In this document: piece after piece, positions 21,114 to 34,539 of the stretch
Numbering within the stretch: position 1 is the stretch's first letter
Layout of the letters: each line of letters opens with the position of its first letter
From: Clavulina sp. PMI_390
Lineage: Eukaryota; Basidiomycota; Agaricomycetes; Cantharellales; Hydnaceae
NCBI GenBank assembly: GCA_015039315.1
Contig: WIDE01000115.1
Coordinates: 35,970-99,969 of the forward strand
Length of the DNA stretch: 64,000 nt
Direction: 5' to 3'
Position numbers and translations under genes: made by a program
The notes under the pieces: generated by a model
Told to the model about the DNA's origin: nothing
What the model saw: the letters and a program-made list of their open reading frames with translations, nothing else
Databases searched by the model: none

Positions 21114-24100
21114 ATGTCGCACGACGTCGAGAAACGTGTCCCCGGCGACCAAGTGGCGTCACAGCCGGCCACTGCTCCTGAACCCGCCGCGCTGCCGGAT
21201 AGCAAGCACTGGAAGCACACAGAGGTCCACAACATCCCCCACAAGTGCGTATTCGAGATGCCACTTCAAATTTGTCTTGCCGGGCTCACAGATTGGCCCC
21301 CTCTCGCTCGCCTTGGCTCACTCACTCCAGCAATCTCAAGATCGGTAATGCCAACTCGCTTGCAGCTTTGGGTCGCCGACTACAAAGTGCATATCTGACA
21401 TGCCCTGGTGCTTTTTTTCCTCTATCATATTAGTGTTTCCTGGCTTGATGCTCAGTGTGTTTCTGGCGGCTTTGGATCAAGTAAGTCCCCTCCCACATAC
21501 ACTTGCCTTTCTGGGATCTCCCCACTGCCTCCGTCGCCAATGGCTGAAGCCTAACCTTGTGCTGTTACTTTACGTTTTAGACTATCGTTGTAAGTCTCCA
21601 CGCTATCCTTGCCTACCGGACGTTCCCAGAGTCGAGCTACTTTTTCGCTCACACATCATACCCACCACCTCCCAAAATTTCCTCATGTGCTCTCTCTTCC
21701 CTCGTGTCTCCCCGTCGATTCCCCGGGCATTCTTACGACATCCCGATTCCATCATCCCGTTGAATGTGTGATTCGCCCTCCGGAACCTCTGCTCCTCCGT
21801 TACGCCCTGCCTGCCAACCAACACACACTGTCAAACCACCGCCCAATATTCCCATCCACTCGTATTGCATCTGTTCCGCCGCTAACGAACAAAATAGTCC
21901 ACCGCATTACCGACGATCACGAAACACTTCAATGTCAAGACTGGCTATTCATGGATTGGGACCGCATATCTGCTCCTCGCTGCATCTCTCGCGCCGCTCT
22001 ACGGCAAGCTCTCAGACCTCGTCGGCCGCAAGGTCCTGCTGCATGGCTCTATCGCCATGTTCATGATCGGCTCGGCGCTCTGTGGTGCTGCGCAGTCGTT
22101 CACGATGCTGGCTGTGTGTCGTGGCATCCAGGGGATAGGTGGGGGCGGGATCTTACAGCTCGTCCAGATCACGATCTCCGATATCGTCCCGCTGGCGGAT
22201 CGCGGCAAGTATACGGGATTTATCGGTGCTACGTGGGGCTGCGCAAGTGTCCTTGGACCATTAGTGGGGGTCAGTAGCTCTTCTCTCTCGCGCTCGTTGC
22301 GATTTGACATGCATGAGCACCACCCACTCTGTTTTGGGTGGGAAGCTTATTATCCATGCATTACATGCACTATGTGCGCACATATGCAAAATATGCATAT
22401 GCTTCTTTGCCTTCCTTGCTTCGCCCCGTTTCGCTCCCGATATGGATTATTCATCTCTGGTTATCTTTATTAGGGCCTGTTCACTGATCATGTCAGCTGG
22501 CGATGGGTGAGTTGGTCTTCTTTTTTCAACCTCTTGATACAACATGGCACGGGCAGGGCCACACCGGACCACTGCTCGTGTCACACGTACCAATGTAACC
22601 TACGATGTCTAACCCCTCCCTCGGCTGATCCATCACCGCGCCCACCCACACCACTTGCCTCTCTAGTGCTTCTTCATCAATCTACCCACGGGAGCACTCG
22701 CGGCGTCTCTCCTCGTCTTCCTTCGCGTACGTGTCCCGCGTCCCACTCTTTCCTTTTTCTCTCGTTCGTGCGATTCCTGCGACTCTTCGCGCGACACACA
22801 CATTATTTGTCCACTCACTTTTGCCTAGACACCAACTAACCTTGCTTCTCTTCGCACGCATCGTCGCCTCCCGTAATAATTGCGCCCATCCACCCACACC
22901 ACACTTACTCACTCGCTCATTATTCCCGTCAATATTGTGGTGGATCCCTGCCGCGGCCGGCTGACTTGCCTCCTCCCTCGCCCTCGCTCCTTTGGTTCTC
23001 GTTTCCTTGTCGATGGATTGGCCTGGATTGGACTGCATTCTATCAATATGATACTACCACCACACTACGGCGGAACTGCAGTTGAACCCAGTACAAGCGA
23101 AGCCGCTGTCCCACCATCTCCGGACGTTCGACTTCCTCGGGCTCGCATGCATGATCATCGGCGTCGTCCTCGTGCTCATTGGGTTCAACCAATCTGAGGA
23201 ATCATGGGGTACGTCACCACCAGCCACGTTGTCTGCTGATTGCATTTTATTTAGCCTTTCTAACTTTTTTGACTTTTGCTTGACTACCACACTCACTCAC
23301 TCACAACTCCACGCACATCCATTATCCACATCCAATATGATCGAACTCAATTGTGGTCATATTACCCACGCCTCCCTCCTTCCCCGCCACCACCACCGCC
23401 GGCCTGCCTACGAAACCATGGCCCTATGTGTCGTTACACAGTCTCAGCAACGACGATTGCGCCGCTCGCCATAGGGTTCACGCTCCTTGTCCTTGGCATC
23501 GTCAACGAGTTCTTCACGTCGCGACAGCCTATCATCCCCCCACGGATATTCAAGACTCGCACGACGGGCGCCTTGCTCTTGGGTTGCTTCGCGCATGGTT
23601 TTGCGTTCATGGGTGGGACATACTAGTGAGTTTACTTGCTTTCTTTTCTCCATTTCTCCCACTTGGAACTCATGGGGCCCGATGATTTCGATACGACACA
23701 GCCTGCCGCTGTACTTCCAGATCCTGGGCTCATCAGCGACAATGTCGGGTGTGCGCATGATGCCTTACTCGCTCGTCTCTGCGCTGGTTGCGATCATTAG
23801 CGGGCAGATCGTAGCGCGCACGGGCAAGTATCGGCCTACGATCTGGATAGGATACGTGAGTCCAATTTCTCTTCATTAATCCATCATTCAGCCCGTGAGT
23901 GTTAATTCGGTGGAATTCGCTTGTGCTGCCACGTGTAGAGCGTCATGGCACTGGGCTTTGGGTTAATGATCATGCTGGATGAGAAGACCCCCACGTGAGT
24001 TTTTCCTTTCTGTGTTTCACATTTCCAGAAGAGTGGTGCTAGTAGAATTGGATCGGTGGCTCATCCCTTCTTCTTAACTCTCTCTCGTGCCTATTACACA

Positions 24101-25017
24101 ATGGCTCTCAACAGTGCAAAGCAGGAGATCTGGCTGTTCGTTGCCGCGCTCGGGACAGGGTGTCTATTCCAGCCTCCTCTAATCGGTGGGTATCTTTCTC
24201 TCGCATGCCGAATGAATCGACCGCCCCAAGAATCCAAAACTGATGAATTACTCGTTCATTTCCTGTTGCTCGCTCTCTCTCGCGTCCGTCGCTGGCTGCT
24301 TTTCCTATTCGTATTACAGCCATGCAAGCGGCCATGCCGATCAAAGATATGGCCATCACGACCGGGGCGTTTGGTTTCACGCGTACGCTCTCCAGTACAA
24401 TTGGCATCTCCATCGGCAATGCCATCTATTCTTCGGAGCTCCGCAAACGACTGCCGGACATTCCGGGCGTGGACGCGTGGATCGACGGGAGAAGCATCCA
24501 GGAACTCAGCAATGATGTAAAGGGTCTGACGCAGATTGAGCCCGTGGAGCTGAGGAACGCAATTCTGCATGCGTATACGAAGAGTTTGAGTGTATTGTGG
24601 ATTGTCTTTGCGCCTGTTCTGGCGTGTGCGTTTTTCGGAAGTGAGTGCCAGTGCCGCGGCTTGCAGAGGCCGAGCTTCGTCCAGTGTCACTGCAAATTAC
24701 TGACAATACCCGTTCTTTTTCTCCTTCCGCATCGTCTGTTTCTAGGTCTCTGCATTCGTGCGTACACTTTGAAGCGCAAGATCGTCAGAGACGAAAAGAA
24801 CAAGCCTGCAGGAGAGGCCGCTGTTGAAGCTGATGCAGGCGCCGAGCCGAACGACACGCCAGCGACCGTATCAGAATCTAAGGACGAGGAGACGCCGTCA
24901 GAAACACTGGACCATGACCGTTCGTCATCAGAAAAACTGACACCAGAATACGACGCGACGGGGACGACAAAGGAAGATTCAGAAAAGGGGGATAACGAAC
25001 TACGAGATCAAAATTAA
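21114..25017 (+). CDS. MFS transporter, DHA2-type drug:proton antiporter, copy 1
   Basis: Fourteen exons: 21114-21244, 21331-21344, 21434-21480, 21581-21589, 21898-22269, 22474-22506, 22667-22726, 23082-23208, 23442-23625, 23702-23855, 23939-23994, 24115-24185, 24320-24640, 24746-25017; 616 aa. Motif A is GKLSDLVGRKVLL, motif D1 is LAALDQTIVSTALPTI, RGIQGIGGGG is motif B, and GCASVLGPLVGG is motif C, the antiporter motif. Length, motifs and about 14 hydrophobic segments place it in the DHA2 branch, plasma-membrane exporters of toxic compounds, amino acids or secondary metabolites. The 50-residue acidic N-terminus and 80-residue Glu/Asp/Lys-rich C-terminus face the cytosol. The substrate is unknown. 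Exon 4 is 9 nt and encodes TIV of motif D1. All twelve internal exons have the same lengths as in copy 2. Confidence 0.9.
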
Positions 25018-25771
25018 TGTTTGCTTTCTCATCGCTTCATGTGAATGCTCTTCTCCCCCATCCTTCACTTTCGATTCTTTATCCTTGCCTCATGCATCTC
25101 TTTGCCTCCAATGTTACCCCTTCTTCCTCTCACATCGCATCGCATCGCATTGTTTCGCCTCGCAATCATCGCCCCAGTCATTCATCTATTATGTATGCGT
25201 CACCGCTACGACCCCACCATGCCTCCACGACTCCGCGCGTTTCCTCACATTCTCGCTTCCTTAGCTGCTTCCCAACATTCGGCGATGTTCATCCATTGCT
25301 CGATGAGGTTGGGTCGTCTTCATCCTTTTTGTTGTACTTTTGCCATTTTTACTCGACTCGTACTGTCTGGTTTTAGATGCTTTTTCCTCCCGTCTCATCT
25401 TCGGATTTAGTAATCCTTACTGCGTTTTGTCAAAAGAAGGGCGCCCGAGTAATTTGTTGTCAAATACCATGGCTATTCTAATTGCTCATCACCTATCACT
25501 GGTTAATGCAACAATTTCGGCAGGGGGTGTCGCGTTCAGAGTGCCGAACGGGTCCACGTTACCCAAGTTTAGACTGGGCGGATTTGAAATGATTTGATAT
25601 TGTATCCCACAGAGAAAAACTTTTTTCAGGACATGGATGGTATGACCTGAACGATCATTTACGTGATTGTCGCAGCTCAGTGATAATAATTATCAGATAA
25701 GATCCCTTGGGATCTTCCAACCCACCCACTTGCCCTTCCCTTCTCCACCCCCCACACCACCAATTTAGTTG
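25018..25771. other. Intergenic between the two MFS copies
   Basis: It holds the 3' region of copy 1 and the promoter of copy 2. Parts recur elsewhere: the TTGTCAAATACCATGGCT stretch near 25457 resembles sequence near 29810 after copy 2, and 25700-25771 resembles the 80 bp upstream of copy 1. The duplicated unit thus includes flanking DNA. Confidence 0.6.
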
Positions 25772-28700
25772 ATGTCGCAAGACGTTGAGGAACGCGCTTC
25801 CAAGGATCGGATGGAGTCCCAGGCCGACCCGCCCAACAGGGAGCATGGGGATCCCTCAGAGGTCCACAACATCCCCCACAAGTGCGCATTTTCAGACTAA
25901 CCGACCACTATGCAAACTTTGGCCCTGCCGAGCTGACGGATTGGCCCTTCACCACCTCTAGCAATTTCAAAATCGGTGCTGTTGCCCTGCCGCTTTGGCT
26001 GCGCTAACTAGAGAGTACATATCTGACATGGCCTGGTACTATCTTTAGTGTTTCCTGGCCTGATGCTGAGCGTGTTCTTGGCGGCTTTAGATCAAGTGAG
26101 TCCCTACTGCATATAGTTGCCTTTCCAGGATTTCTCCGTTCCCCCTCTCTTGCAACTGAGGTATGCCTCAAAGTCTCACCTTGCTTTCGTTTTATTTATC
26201 TGTAGACAATTATTGTAAGTCTCGTCCTGGACGGTTTCCAGACTCTACTCACGACTTTTCGCTCACCATCTCGCCTCGCGAATTTCTCTCTGTCCCTCGT
26301 TCCTCCCCGTCAATTCCTCGGACATTCTTACGACATTTCAATCCCATCATCCCATGACATGCATGATTTGCCCCGTCGGAACCGCATCTCCTCCACTGTC
26401 CCTGCCCGCCAACCACCAACCCATACATCGGCCTGCCGCCTACTACTCTATCTTATTTCAATTTTGTCCCGCCGCCGCCATCGCCTCACGCTGTACACTG
26501 TGCGACAATAGTCGACTGCGCTCCCAACAATTACGAAACAGTTCAACGTGAACACTGGGTACTCATGGATTGGTACTGCATATTTGCTTCTTGCTGCATC
26601 TCTCGCGCCGCTCTATGGCAAGCTCTCAGATCTCGTGGGGCGTAAGGTCCTCCTCCAGAGCGCCATCGGCATGTTCATGCTCGGCTCGGCGCTCTGTGGT
26701 GCTGCTCAATCGTTCACGATGCTCGCCGTGTGTCGTGGTATTCAGGGTATAGGCGGAGGAGGGATAATGCAGCTCGTCCAGATTACGATCTCCGATATCG
26801 TCCCACTTGCTGATCGCGGCAAGTATGCAGGCTTCATTGGTGCTACGTGGGGATGTGCAAGTGTCTTGGGACCATTAGTTGGGGTGAGTCGTCTTTGCTC
26901 TTTCTCTCTTGGGCTGGATGGGTACTCCATCTACCTTGTCTTGGATGATAGGCTGATTATTAGTGGTTCAAATGCGTTATGCACATACGCCTGATCCACC
27001 TTGCCTGTGTTCATCGTGTTTTGTTCTCTATGGGCACCTGTGTATTGTAGGGCCTGTTCACTGATCATGTCAGCTGGCGCTGGGTGCGTATGTCTGCTCC
27101 TAATTATTTTTCACTGCTCTCTACAACGCGGAACGGACAGGGCCATCCTGCCCTGTGTCTGTGTTGGATGTACCGACGTCCCGACGAGAGCTAACCTCTA
27201 CCTTGGTTGATCCACGACCATACCCTCCATGCTATTCGCCTCTCTAGTGCTTCTTCATCAATCTGCCTACCGGAGCACTCGCGGTGTTTCTCCTCATGTT
27301 TCTTCGCGTAAGTCCATTATTTCCTTTTATAAAGTCACGCTGCAATATCCTGCACACTTGACTGACTGAATTGTCTAACTTGCCTTCTCGTGGGTCTTCA
27401 CCTCTCCTGATGATTGCGACCACCCACCTCTCTCGCACTCCGCATAACGTTGCGGACATACCTGCAATGCGACCGAAATATTGCACAACGCTGTGGCCTG
27501 CTCGCCTCATTCTCTCTTCCTTCGCCATTGTTTTCCTTTCCTGATCGATGATTCCGGATGGGGTCGATACCAATCTACCACTATGATGTTTTGGGGTACT
27601 GCAGCTTAATCATGTGGAGGTGAAGCCGCTGGCTCATCATCTTCGGACCTTCGACTTCCTTGGGCTCGCATGTATGATCATCGGCGTTGTGCTCGTGCTC
27701 ATTGGGTTCAACCACTCTGAGGTGAATTGGGGTACGTCAAACTCACTTGATTGCTTTTGAGATCGTTCGTTATTTTGTATTTTATATTCGTCTAAGCTGT
27801 GCTTACCCAATTCTTCTCTACGTACCAATCCCTCGCTCGTCGCCCATTCCCACAACCTAACCAACAATGACGCCGACCATACCATTGCTGCTACCGCCGC
27901 TAACGATTACTCAATCACGGATAAACGGTCACGAATACCCAACATGAACAATGCAGACTCCGCAGCGACGATAGCATCACTCGCCATAGGTTGCACACTC
28001 CTTTTCCTGGGCATTATCAATGAATTCTTCACGTCGCGCCAACCCATCATTCCCCCACGGATATTCAGAACTCGCACAACGGGCACGCTGCTCCTGGGCT
28101 GCTTCGCGCATGGGATGACGTTCATAGGCGGAACATTCTAGTGAGTCGTCCACATTTCCTCCCCAGCTATTCCCTCTCTTCTCTGTTCTCAAACCTCAAG
28201 CTAATAAGCGGCATCCATTTACAATGTTACAACAATACTAATAATAAAATAGTGTACCGCTGTACTTCCAGATCCTGGGCTCGTCAGCAACAATGTCTGG
28301 TGTACGCATGATGTCGTACTCGCTCACCGCTTCCCTGGTGGCAATCATCAGTGGTTTTGTTGTCGCGGACACAGGCAAGTATCGGCATACCATCTGGCTA
28401 GGCTACGTGAGTCCTTTCCATACATTATGTTAGAGAGGCGTTAGCTGATGAATCCTTTTTTGTTCTGGACAGAGCGTGATGGCTCTGGGCTCTGGGCTCC
28501 TGATCATGTTGGATGAGAAGACCTCTGCGTAAGTGTTACCTTTTGGTGTTTCAGGTCCCCAATAAATTCATACGGGTAGAGTTGGATTGTTGGTGGCTCA
28601 TGCTGATCTCTCTTTCTCTCTCTCTCTGTTACTTTTCTGCTGATCATCTCACCAGCGCCAAGCAAGAGATCTGGCTCTTTGTTACTGCGCTCGGCACAGG

Positions 28701-29505
28701 GTGTCTATTCCAACCTCCTCTGATCGGTGTGTATCGCTTTTTCAGTCTTCTCCAGCATCGAATGCCCGAACTAAACCCTTGTTCGCCATTCGCTTTTTAT
28801 CTCGTGCTCCCCTCACTCGTCAACTTGGCTTCTGTTCTTCTGCACGACAGCCATGCAAGCGGCCATGCCACTCAAAGACATGGCCACCACCACTGGCGCA
28901 TTTGGATTTACACGAACGCTATCTGGCACGATCGGGATCTCTATCGGCAATGCCATCTATTCGTCGGAACTTCGCAAGCGACTACCAGAAATTCCAGGGG
29001 TGGAGGCGTGGATCGATGGAAGAAGTATCCAGGAGCTCAGCAACAACGTCAAAGGCCTGACGCAGATTGAGCCCGTGGAGCTAAGAAACGCCATTTTGCA
29101 CGCGTATACGAAGAGTCTAAGTGTCATATGGATTGTCCTTACGTCTACCCTGGTGTGTGCATTCTTCGGGAGTGAGTGCCTAGCTTCTTCTTGCTTTCTT
29201 TTTCTTTTCACATGCGTCCCATTGTCCATATATATCTAGGCCTTTGCATCCGTGAGTACACTCTCAACCGCACGGTCATCAGAGACGAGAAGAGGAAATC
29301 TGCAGCAGAGGCCACTATCATGGCCAACGCAGGTGCTGATCAGAATGACACGCCAAAACCTGTATCAGAATTGAAGGAAGAAGATTCCCAGGTAGCATTG
29401 GATCACGAACGTTCGCCGTTGGAGAAAAGTACCCCAGAACACGATGTGCCACAGACAAAGGAGGAAAACTTAGAAAAAGTTGACAACGAACTACCAGCTG
29501 AATAA
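25772..29505 (+). CDS. MFS transporter, DHA2-type drug:proton antiporter, copy 2
   Basis: Fourteen exons: 25772-25881, 25962-25975, 26049-26095, 26206-26214, 26512-26883, 27051-27083, 27248-27307, 27605-27731, 27957-28140, 28253-28406, 28473-28528, 28656-28726, 28851-29171, 29240-29505; 607 aa. It is a close tandem paralogue of copy 1, with the same motifs (GKLSDLVGRKVLL, RGIQGIGGGG, GPLVGG) and identical internal exon lengths. Differences are concentrated in the N- and C-terminal tails, and in substitutions such as TII for TIV in the 9-nt exon and IISGFVVADTGKYRH for IISGQIVARTGKYRP. Those near the pore could alter substrate choice. Both copies appear intact. Role as for copy 1: export of small molecules at the plasma membrane, substrate unknown. 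Confidence 0.9.
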
Positions 29506-30142
29506 AGGTGATAAATTCGACAGTCTGGTTCTTCTTCTTTGTCCTGGCTTCATTGCTCTTTCACTCTCTCTTCTCTGTGGTTGGCTCCCAGGCTTCCGCA
29601 CATCCTTTTCTTTCACCGTTAACGTTGTACTTCTCTCTCCCATACTACATCTTAGGGAATTGCTTCGCCTCATCCCAACTCAGCGCTATCATCCATGTGT
29701 ACGTTCACCGCTAAGACTTCACCACACCTCTTTGTCTCATTTCCTACCAGGGATGAGCAGTCATTACCGCATTCAGTAGACTTGTCAGAGAGCGTCCGGA
29801 CAAATTCTTGTCAAATTTCATGGCTCTCCTGATTCCTCAAGGCCACATTGACTGGCCATGCAGAGAATTTCATGTGTGTCGCACCCATGTTGACACATTC
29901 AGAAACCCCGAGCGTTATCGTGACAGCTGTCATCAATAGGCACAACTCACCCATTCCACATCTTGTCGTATTATGTCCGAGTTGCCCTCCACTTCCAGGT
30001 CTAAGCTGCCGACGGAGGTAGTCGTCCATGCCCTTGCTCAGCGTGATTTCCGACTGGGTGTGTCACGATGTAGTCTGTCACGCTTCTGACCTAACGTTGG
30101 AGTGACGACCCCATCAGAGGCGGTGCTTGCTGCGTTCCGGAC
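29506..30142. other. Intergenic between MFS copy 2 and F-box-like copy C
   Basis: Its first 350 bp look like the 3' region of MFS copy 2 and are related to the region after copy 1. No gene recognised in the rest. Confidence 0.45.
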
Positions 30143-32121
30143 ATGTCCCTCAGGCCATGGCTACCTGTAGATGTGATCGCAGCCCTCCTTTCTCAATGCA
30201 GTTTCCGAGAGATCGTAAGGTGTCGCGCCGTATGTTACAACTGACAGTCAACCGTTTCATCCTAGCTCACTCAAGAGTTTAGGTTTGTCGGACCTGGCAT
30301 GACATAATTGAAGAATCAGTAGCTCTTCGCTATATAATATGGCTGGGCATCTGTTGTATGGAAGATGGCAATCTTTCTGTCATCCCAACTTCGTCAGCTG
30401 CACGACTAGAGGCTCTTCTTGCTCACAAGTTTGCGTGGGAGACGTTCACACCACGATATCACCTCACTCTAGAAGACTACGATGAACGGCGACCCGGATG
30501 GCCGCTGGACCTGACCGCTAATATCCTCACAATAGCTACATACGAATCTACTGATGACGGCCACAATGTTATGAGGTTAGAGTCCCATGAACTCCCCAAT
30601 ATCGATGGCTTGCACCTTCTGGCGAAACCTAAGAGAACCCCGTGGATATTTATCTATAACGAGCCTTCATCTCACGTATCGTTATTCGATATCAAGAATG
30701 AGCTAGCCATTATCACATCAGAGTAAGCTCTCGTCCTCGCAGATGCGTATCGTTATCTCATACTAGTCTTATTATAGCAGAGCTGCTGATGGGTCCGAAA
30801 CGGAAACGTACAGGGTTTATTTCAAGTCTCTTCGGCTCCCCGAACAGAAGCATCCTCATGCTGCGATGGGATACCTCGACGCGACAGACGTCGCCCGCGA
30901 AAATCTCATAGGCGATTGGTCTATAGGGCATTGGAATGGCACGACGCGCTCAATGATCTATGACACAACGTGTCTCCTCTCCTTGGTCCTTCGAATCGAT
31001 CTCAAGTTCTCATGCCATGTTGCAGCTTGGAACTGGACAACTGGACAACTTCTTGCGGTATTGTAGCATCTTTTGAACCAGAACAACGATCACACCTGTT
31101 AATACAAGTGTCTTAGGCAAGATTCCTCCCACATGTCACTGGACGCTCGCCTCCGGATATTCTATTAATCTCATCCACCTCATTTCTCGTCTTTTCGTCC
31201 ATCCTTGAGCCTAAGAACATGATGGGCCATCCTTTTGGGTCTCTTCAACTCTGGCGTATATCCCCGACTTCGAATGATATCAGTCTAGTCCATACATTTT
31301 ATCTTCCTAAGCTACCCTCTTCTGCCTCAAACATGACTTTCAACGCTTCGTGCCGGATACTGGGGGAGCGCAACATCTCTTCTCCCTCTAGCGCGTCGCT
31401 GCATCCTCCTTCAAAACCTTTCCACCACACTAAAGCAGCGGGCAATCAGCTCCTCTCCATCATGTTTCAGGGCTCACTGATCGGACAGGAGAGAAGCACC
31501 TATCGTTATACATATGTTGTATTTGCGAGCACATTTCTGGCTCCATACCGGAGTGCAGATGTTTCATGGGAGTGCTGGGGGCCTCAGTGTGCGTGTATCT
31601 ATGGCCCATCGATCTTTGGAATTTCTGGGTGGCGGATGACTGGACTGAGAGCGATCTGGCCTGATTCCGGGCCGACATTTTCTACACCAGTGTTGCGTCC
31701 AGAGGCCACCATGCTGCTTCACATGATCGATTTTAACACAGATGCTGCCCTTCATGCCCAAAATCCCGGCTCTTGGCCTCGAGCCCCCGCTTTACACAAT
31801 GATGAGTCAAGGACTCCCACTATTCCTGTGACCAGAATCGAACATAGGGTCATTCGAGGGTCAATGTTGTGGGGCTCGCCAGAGGGGACTCATATATTTG
31901 CGGACTCTGACGATTGGGCAAAAGTCCCTGCGCTCCCGTTCGTTTTCAGAACTTTCTCGACCCCAAACTGGTCCATAAAAACGCGAGCGATAGTGGACCC
32001 GGAGCGTATGGTCATAGACGTGAGTCTTATTGTGAGCTCCGTCGTTATTCAATTAGCTGATGACCTTTATTTCCAGCGTGATGTTTATAATCTCCGAGAG
32101 ATTGAGGTATTTACGTTTTGA
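30143..32121 (+). CDS. F-box-like protein, family copy C
   Basis: Five exons: 30143-30229, 30283-30722, 30781-31057, 31117-32019, 32077-32121; 583 aa. The F-box-like start reads LPVDVIAALLSQCSFREIV and, after intron 1, VCRTWHDIIEESVALRYIIW. Exon 3 has 277 nt, exactly as in copy B, and ends in VAAWNWTTGQLLA, equivalent to VWDWMTGDL in A and B. The last exon is only 15 codons and ends in EVFTF, the family terminal motif. The acceptor of exon 3 is a tandem CAG-type site (30778 or 30781), so two proteins differing by one residue are possible. The role is inferred only from the F-box: SCF adaptor with unknown target. It belongs with copy D, 340 bp downstream, and is more distant from A and B. Confidence 0.8.
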
Positions 32122-32464
32122 CCGTAGATTTCACAATTAACCTGTAAGATATGTCACCAATCACCCTCAGAATCTGATGCGCCATGCTCCCCCAAGTGAG
32201 CATGTTAGAATATCTGCGCTTCGCAAAATCGCGACTTTTCAAGTACAAAGGCTCGGTGGACTCTGACATTGGCGGGGGTGATCCAAATCTTTACTCAATT
32301 TGATCCCACCGCTATGTCGATTCTCTGTTGGGATCTATATTCTCAATGTTGTTGACTGCCACCCGCCTCTTTCTTGAGTCGCTCCTCTAATTTAGGCTCT
32401 AAGCGCCTCCCACCAACAAACATCCTCCAAGCTCAAACTTCACTTTTATCGAGGTTTTACGTGT
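32122..32464. other. Intergenic between copies C and D
   Basis: 343 bp with no recognisable gene; it must contain the end of copy C's transcript and the promoter of copy D. Confidence 0.4.
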
Positions 32465-34539
32465 ATGAGCATCGAAGTTCCTGAGCACATTCTTCTCGAC
32501 ATTTTTCGTCAATGTACTTCTCGTGAAATTATTCGATGTCGCGCAGTACGTCTCATCATCATAAAGCCCCTGAGCATTGAGTCTGACTTTACTCACAGGC
32601 GTGTCGGGCTTGGAGGGCTGTCATAGATGAATCAATCTCGCTGAAATACATTGTTTTACTCGAAACTCACAGTAGCGTCGACGAAGATTCAAGCTCCATC
32701 CTGCCAACCAGCTCGGATCGTCTGCATGCCCTGATATTGCTTGAGCTTGCTTGGGCAATACTCGGACCCCGAAGCTACCAATCGTCCTCCATTGACTTCG
32801 GAACAACGGTCCATCTCTCTTACGACGGTTTTTTTGAGGCTGTTTCACTTGTCAACGGTCAACAGGTTGTCGTTATGCAACAACTCCCATCGGTTATCTC
32901 ACTTCGTTCTTCGATTGTGCTATATGAAGTGCCTATCCCACAGATTGTCACTATTCAGTGGAATCATTGGAACACGGACGCTCGATCTCAGCTTCTCGTT
33001 CTTTTTGCTAGGTATTTTCTCAGTTTACTATGCTTGAGGCTAGGATGTCTGATGCGCCCCTTCCAGCGGATACAGGGCCTCTGATGTGCCATTATTGCAA
33101 CTGAGGTGGTTATTTGATGGAGAGAAGGCTCACCCTCTTGTGCACCACCCTGAAATCACTCCTCAGAATTTGCGTGCATCTAATCAGTCTGGCGTTCGAC
33201 GAGCTTACCAATCCTCGCTCTTAGGGTGTCGTATTCGGGGGGATATGCTCCTGATTGAGCTGAGAAGTATCGAGGTTAATCCACAACAAGAACTTAATAT
33301 TCTTGTAGTGTGGAATTGGCGAAAGGGAGCCGTTGCTGCTGTGAGTCATCTAAGAGGACGATGCTCTGTGACCTACACTGAGCTTTGATCCTTCGGTAGC
33401 GTTTAGAGCTACCTGGGCGTGCACAAGGGCCTGATTCCTACCATCTGATGCACTGGGGCCTGCTGACGCCGTCCACCCTTATGGTGACTCAATATCAAGC
33501 TCAGAGAAACGCCCCAACCGCGGTGAAACTGAGGTTATACGCAATCGGCGTGGTTGAAGACACACGAGAAGACGAGTGCAGGCCTGCGCTACTTCGAACC
33601 TTCCTCCTGCCCGCTGTAGGATCCACTCATATCTCATGGCTCCAGCTTGAGATTGGGAATACTACGAGAGGGCCTACAATACCGGAGAATCTCTACACGT
33701 TAACGCCGCCAATGGCCATCTCTGTGCTCACCCCTATCTCTAAACCTTTCATTCATGTAATTGATGATCAAGACGAACTCTGCATGATAAAGGTTCTGCC
33801 CTCAGGATTCGCGCCACTACACACCTTTGTATTCTTTGCCCGTACACTCTTGGCTGCCTACGATCTTCCAACCGTTCCTTGGGAGGTATGGGGGGCCAAT
33901 AATGTGGCGTGTCTTGTCGATTCTTCGTGGCTTGGGCTCCTCCCTCGCACAGCAATCTTTGGCGCTCGCGTGGCTCGGGTCCGCAGTGCACCGAGGTCCC
34001 TTCCCACCATGGCTGAGCCTGATATTACTTCCACGACTCTCGACCCCGAGGGGGAAGAAGAATTATCACAGGAAGGAGTACTAGAAATCTTGGACTTTAA
34101 TCAGCTGAGAATCCGCCGTTTAATGCACCCAGGGTCGTGGCCTCCGGCCTCGTCTTCTGACCAAGCACAGTTGACGCAGCGAGTAAATAGCTTCAAGGTC
34201 TCAGAACCTCGAATAATGCACGGGAGTTATCTACAGGTTAAACCCCAACAACTGCAACAAGAGGGCAACCTGGCAGTGCTCGCTGATCTCAGCCCCGCAA
34301 CCTTGGACTTTTCCGTCACAGAAATGCGGTCTACTGAATGGGTGGGACAGGAGCTTTCTGAGGTACTGGTGGATTCTGAGCACATAGTTGCTATATCAGT
34401 GAGCCTGCTTTCAGTATTTTCCATTTTCAATCATCTTGCTGATCATTGCCTTCAAACATATGCTCATTACACAATGAACGATTTTTGGGGGAAGTAGCAT
34501 GGCCGCCAGGGTCGGCGCGCACAGATCCTTACGTTCTGA
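32465..34539 (+). CDS. F-box-like protein, family copy D
   Basis: Five exons: 32465-32545, 32599-33011, 33067-33340, 33400-34398, 34498-34539; 602 aa. The F-box-like N-terminus is VPEHILLDIFRQCTSREII followed after intron 1 by ACRAWRAVIDESISLKYIV. Later landmarks shared with copy F include LQLRWLFDGEKAHPL, VVWNWRKGAV, TFVFFARTLLAAYD, FGARVARVRS, ILDFNQLRIRRL, EPRIMHGS and VDSEHIVAIS. The last exon ends in RAQILTF. D and F are the closest pair in the family. The function is unknown beyond the predicted Skp1-binding F-box. The final intron is unusually long for this family (99 nt) and its acceptor (34497) was set by the conserved LTF end. Confidence 0.82.
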
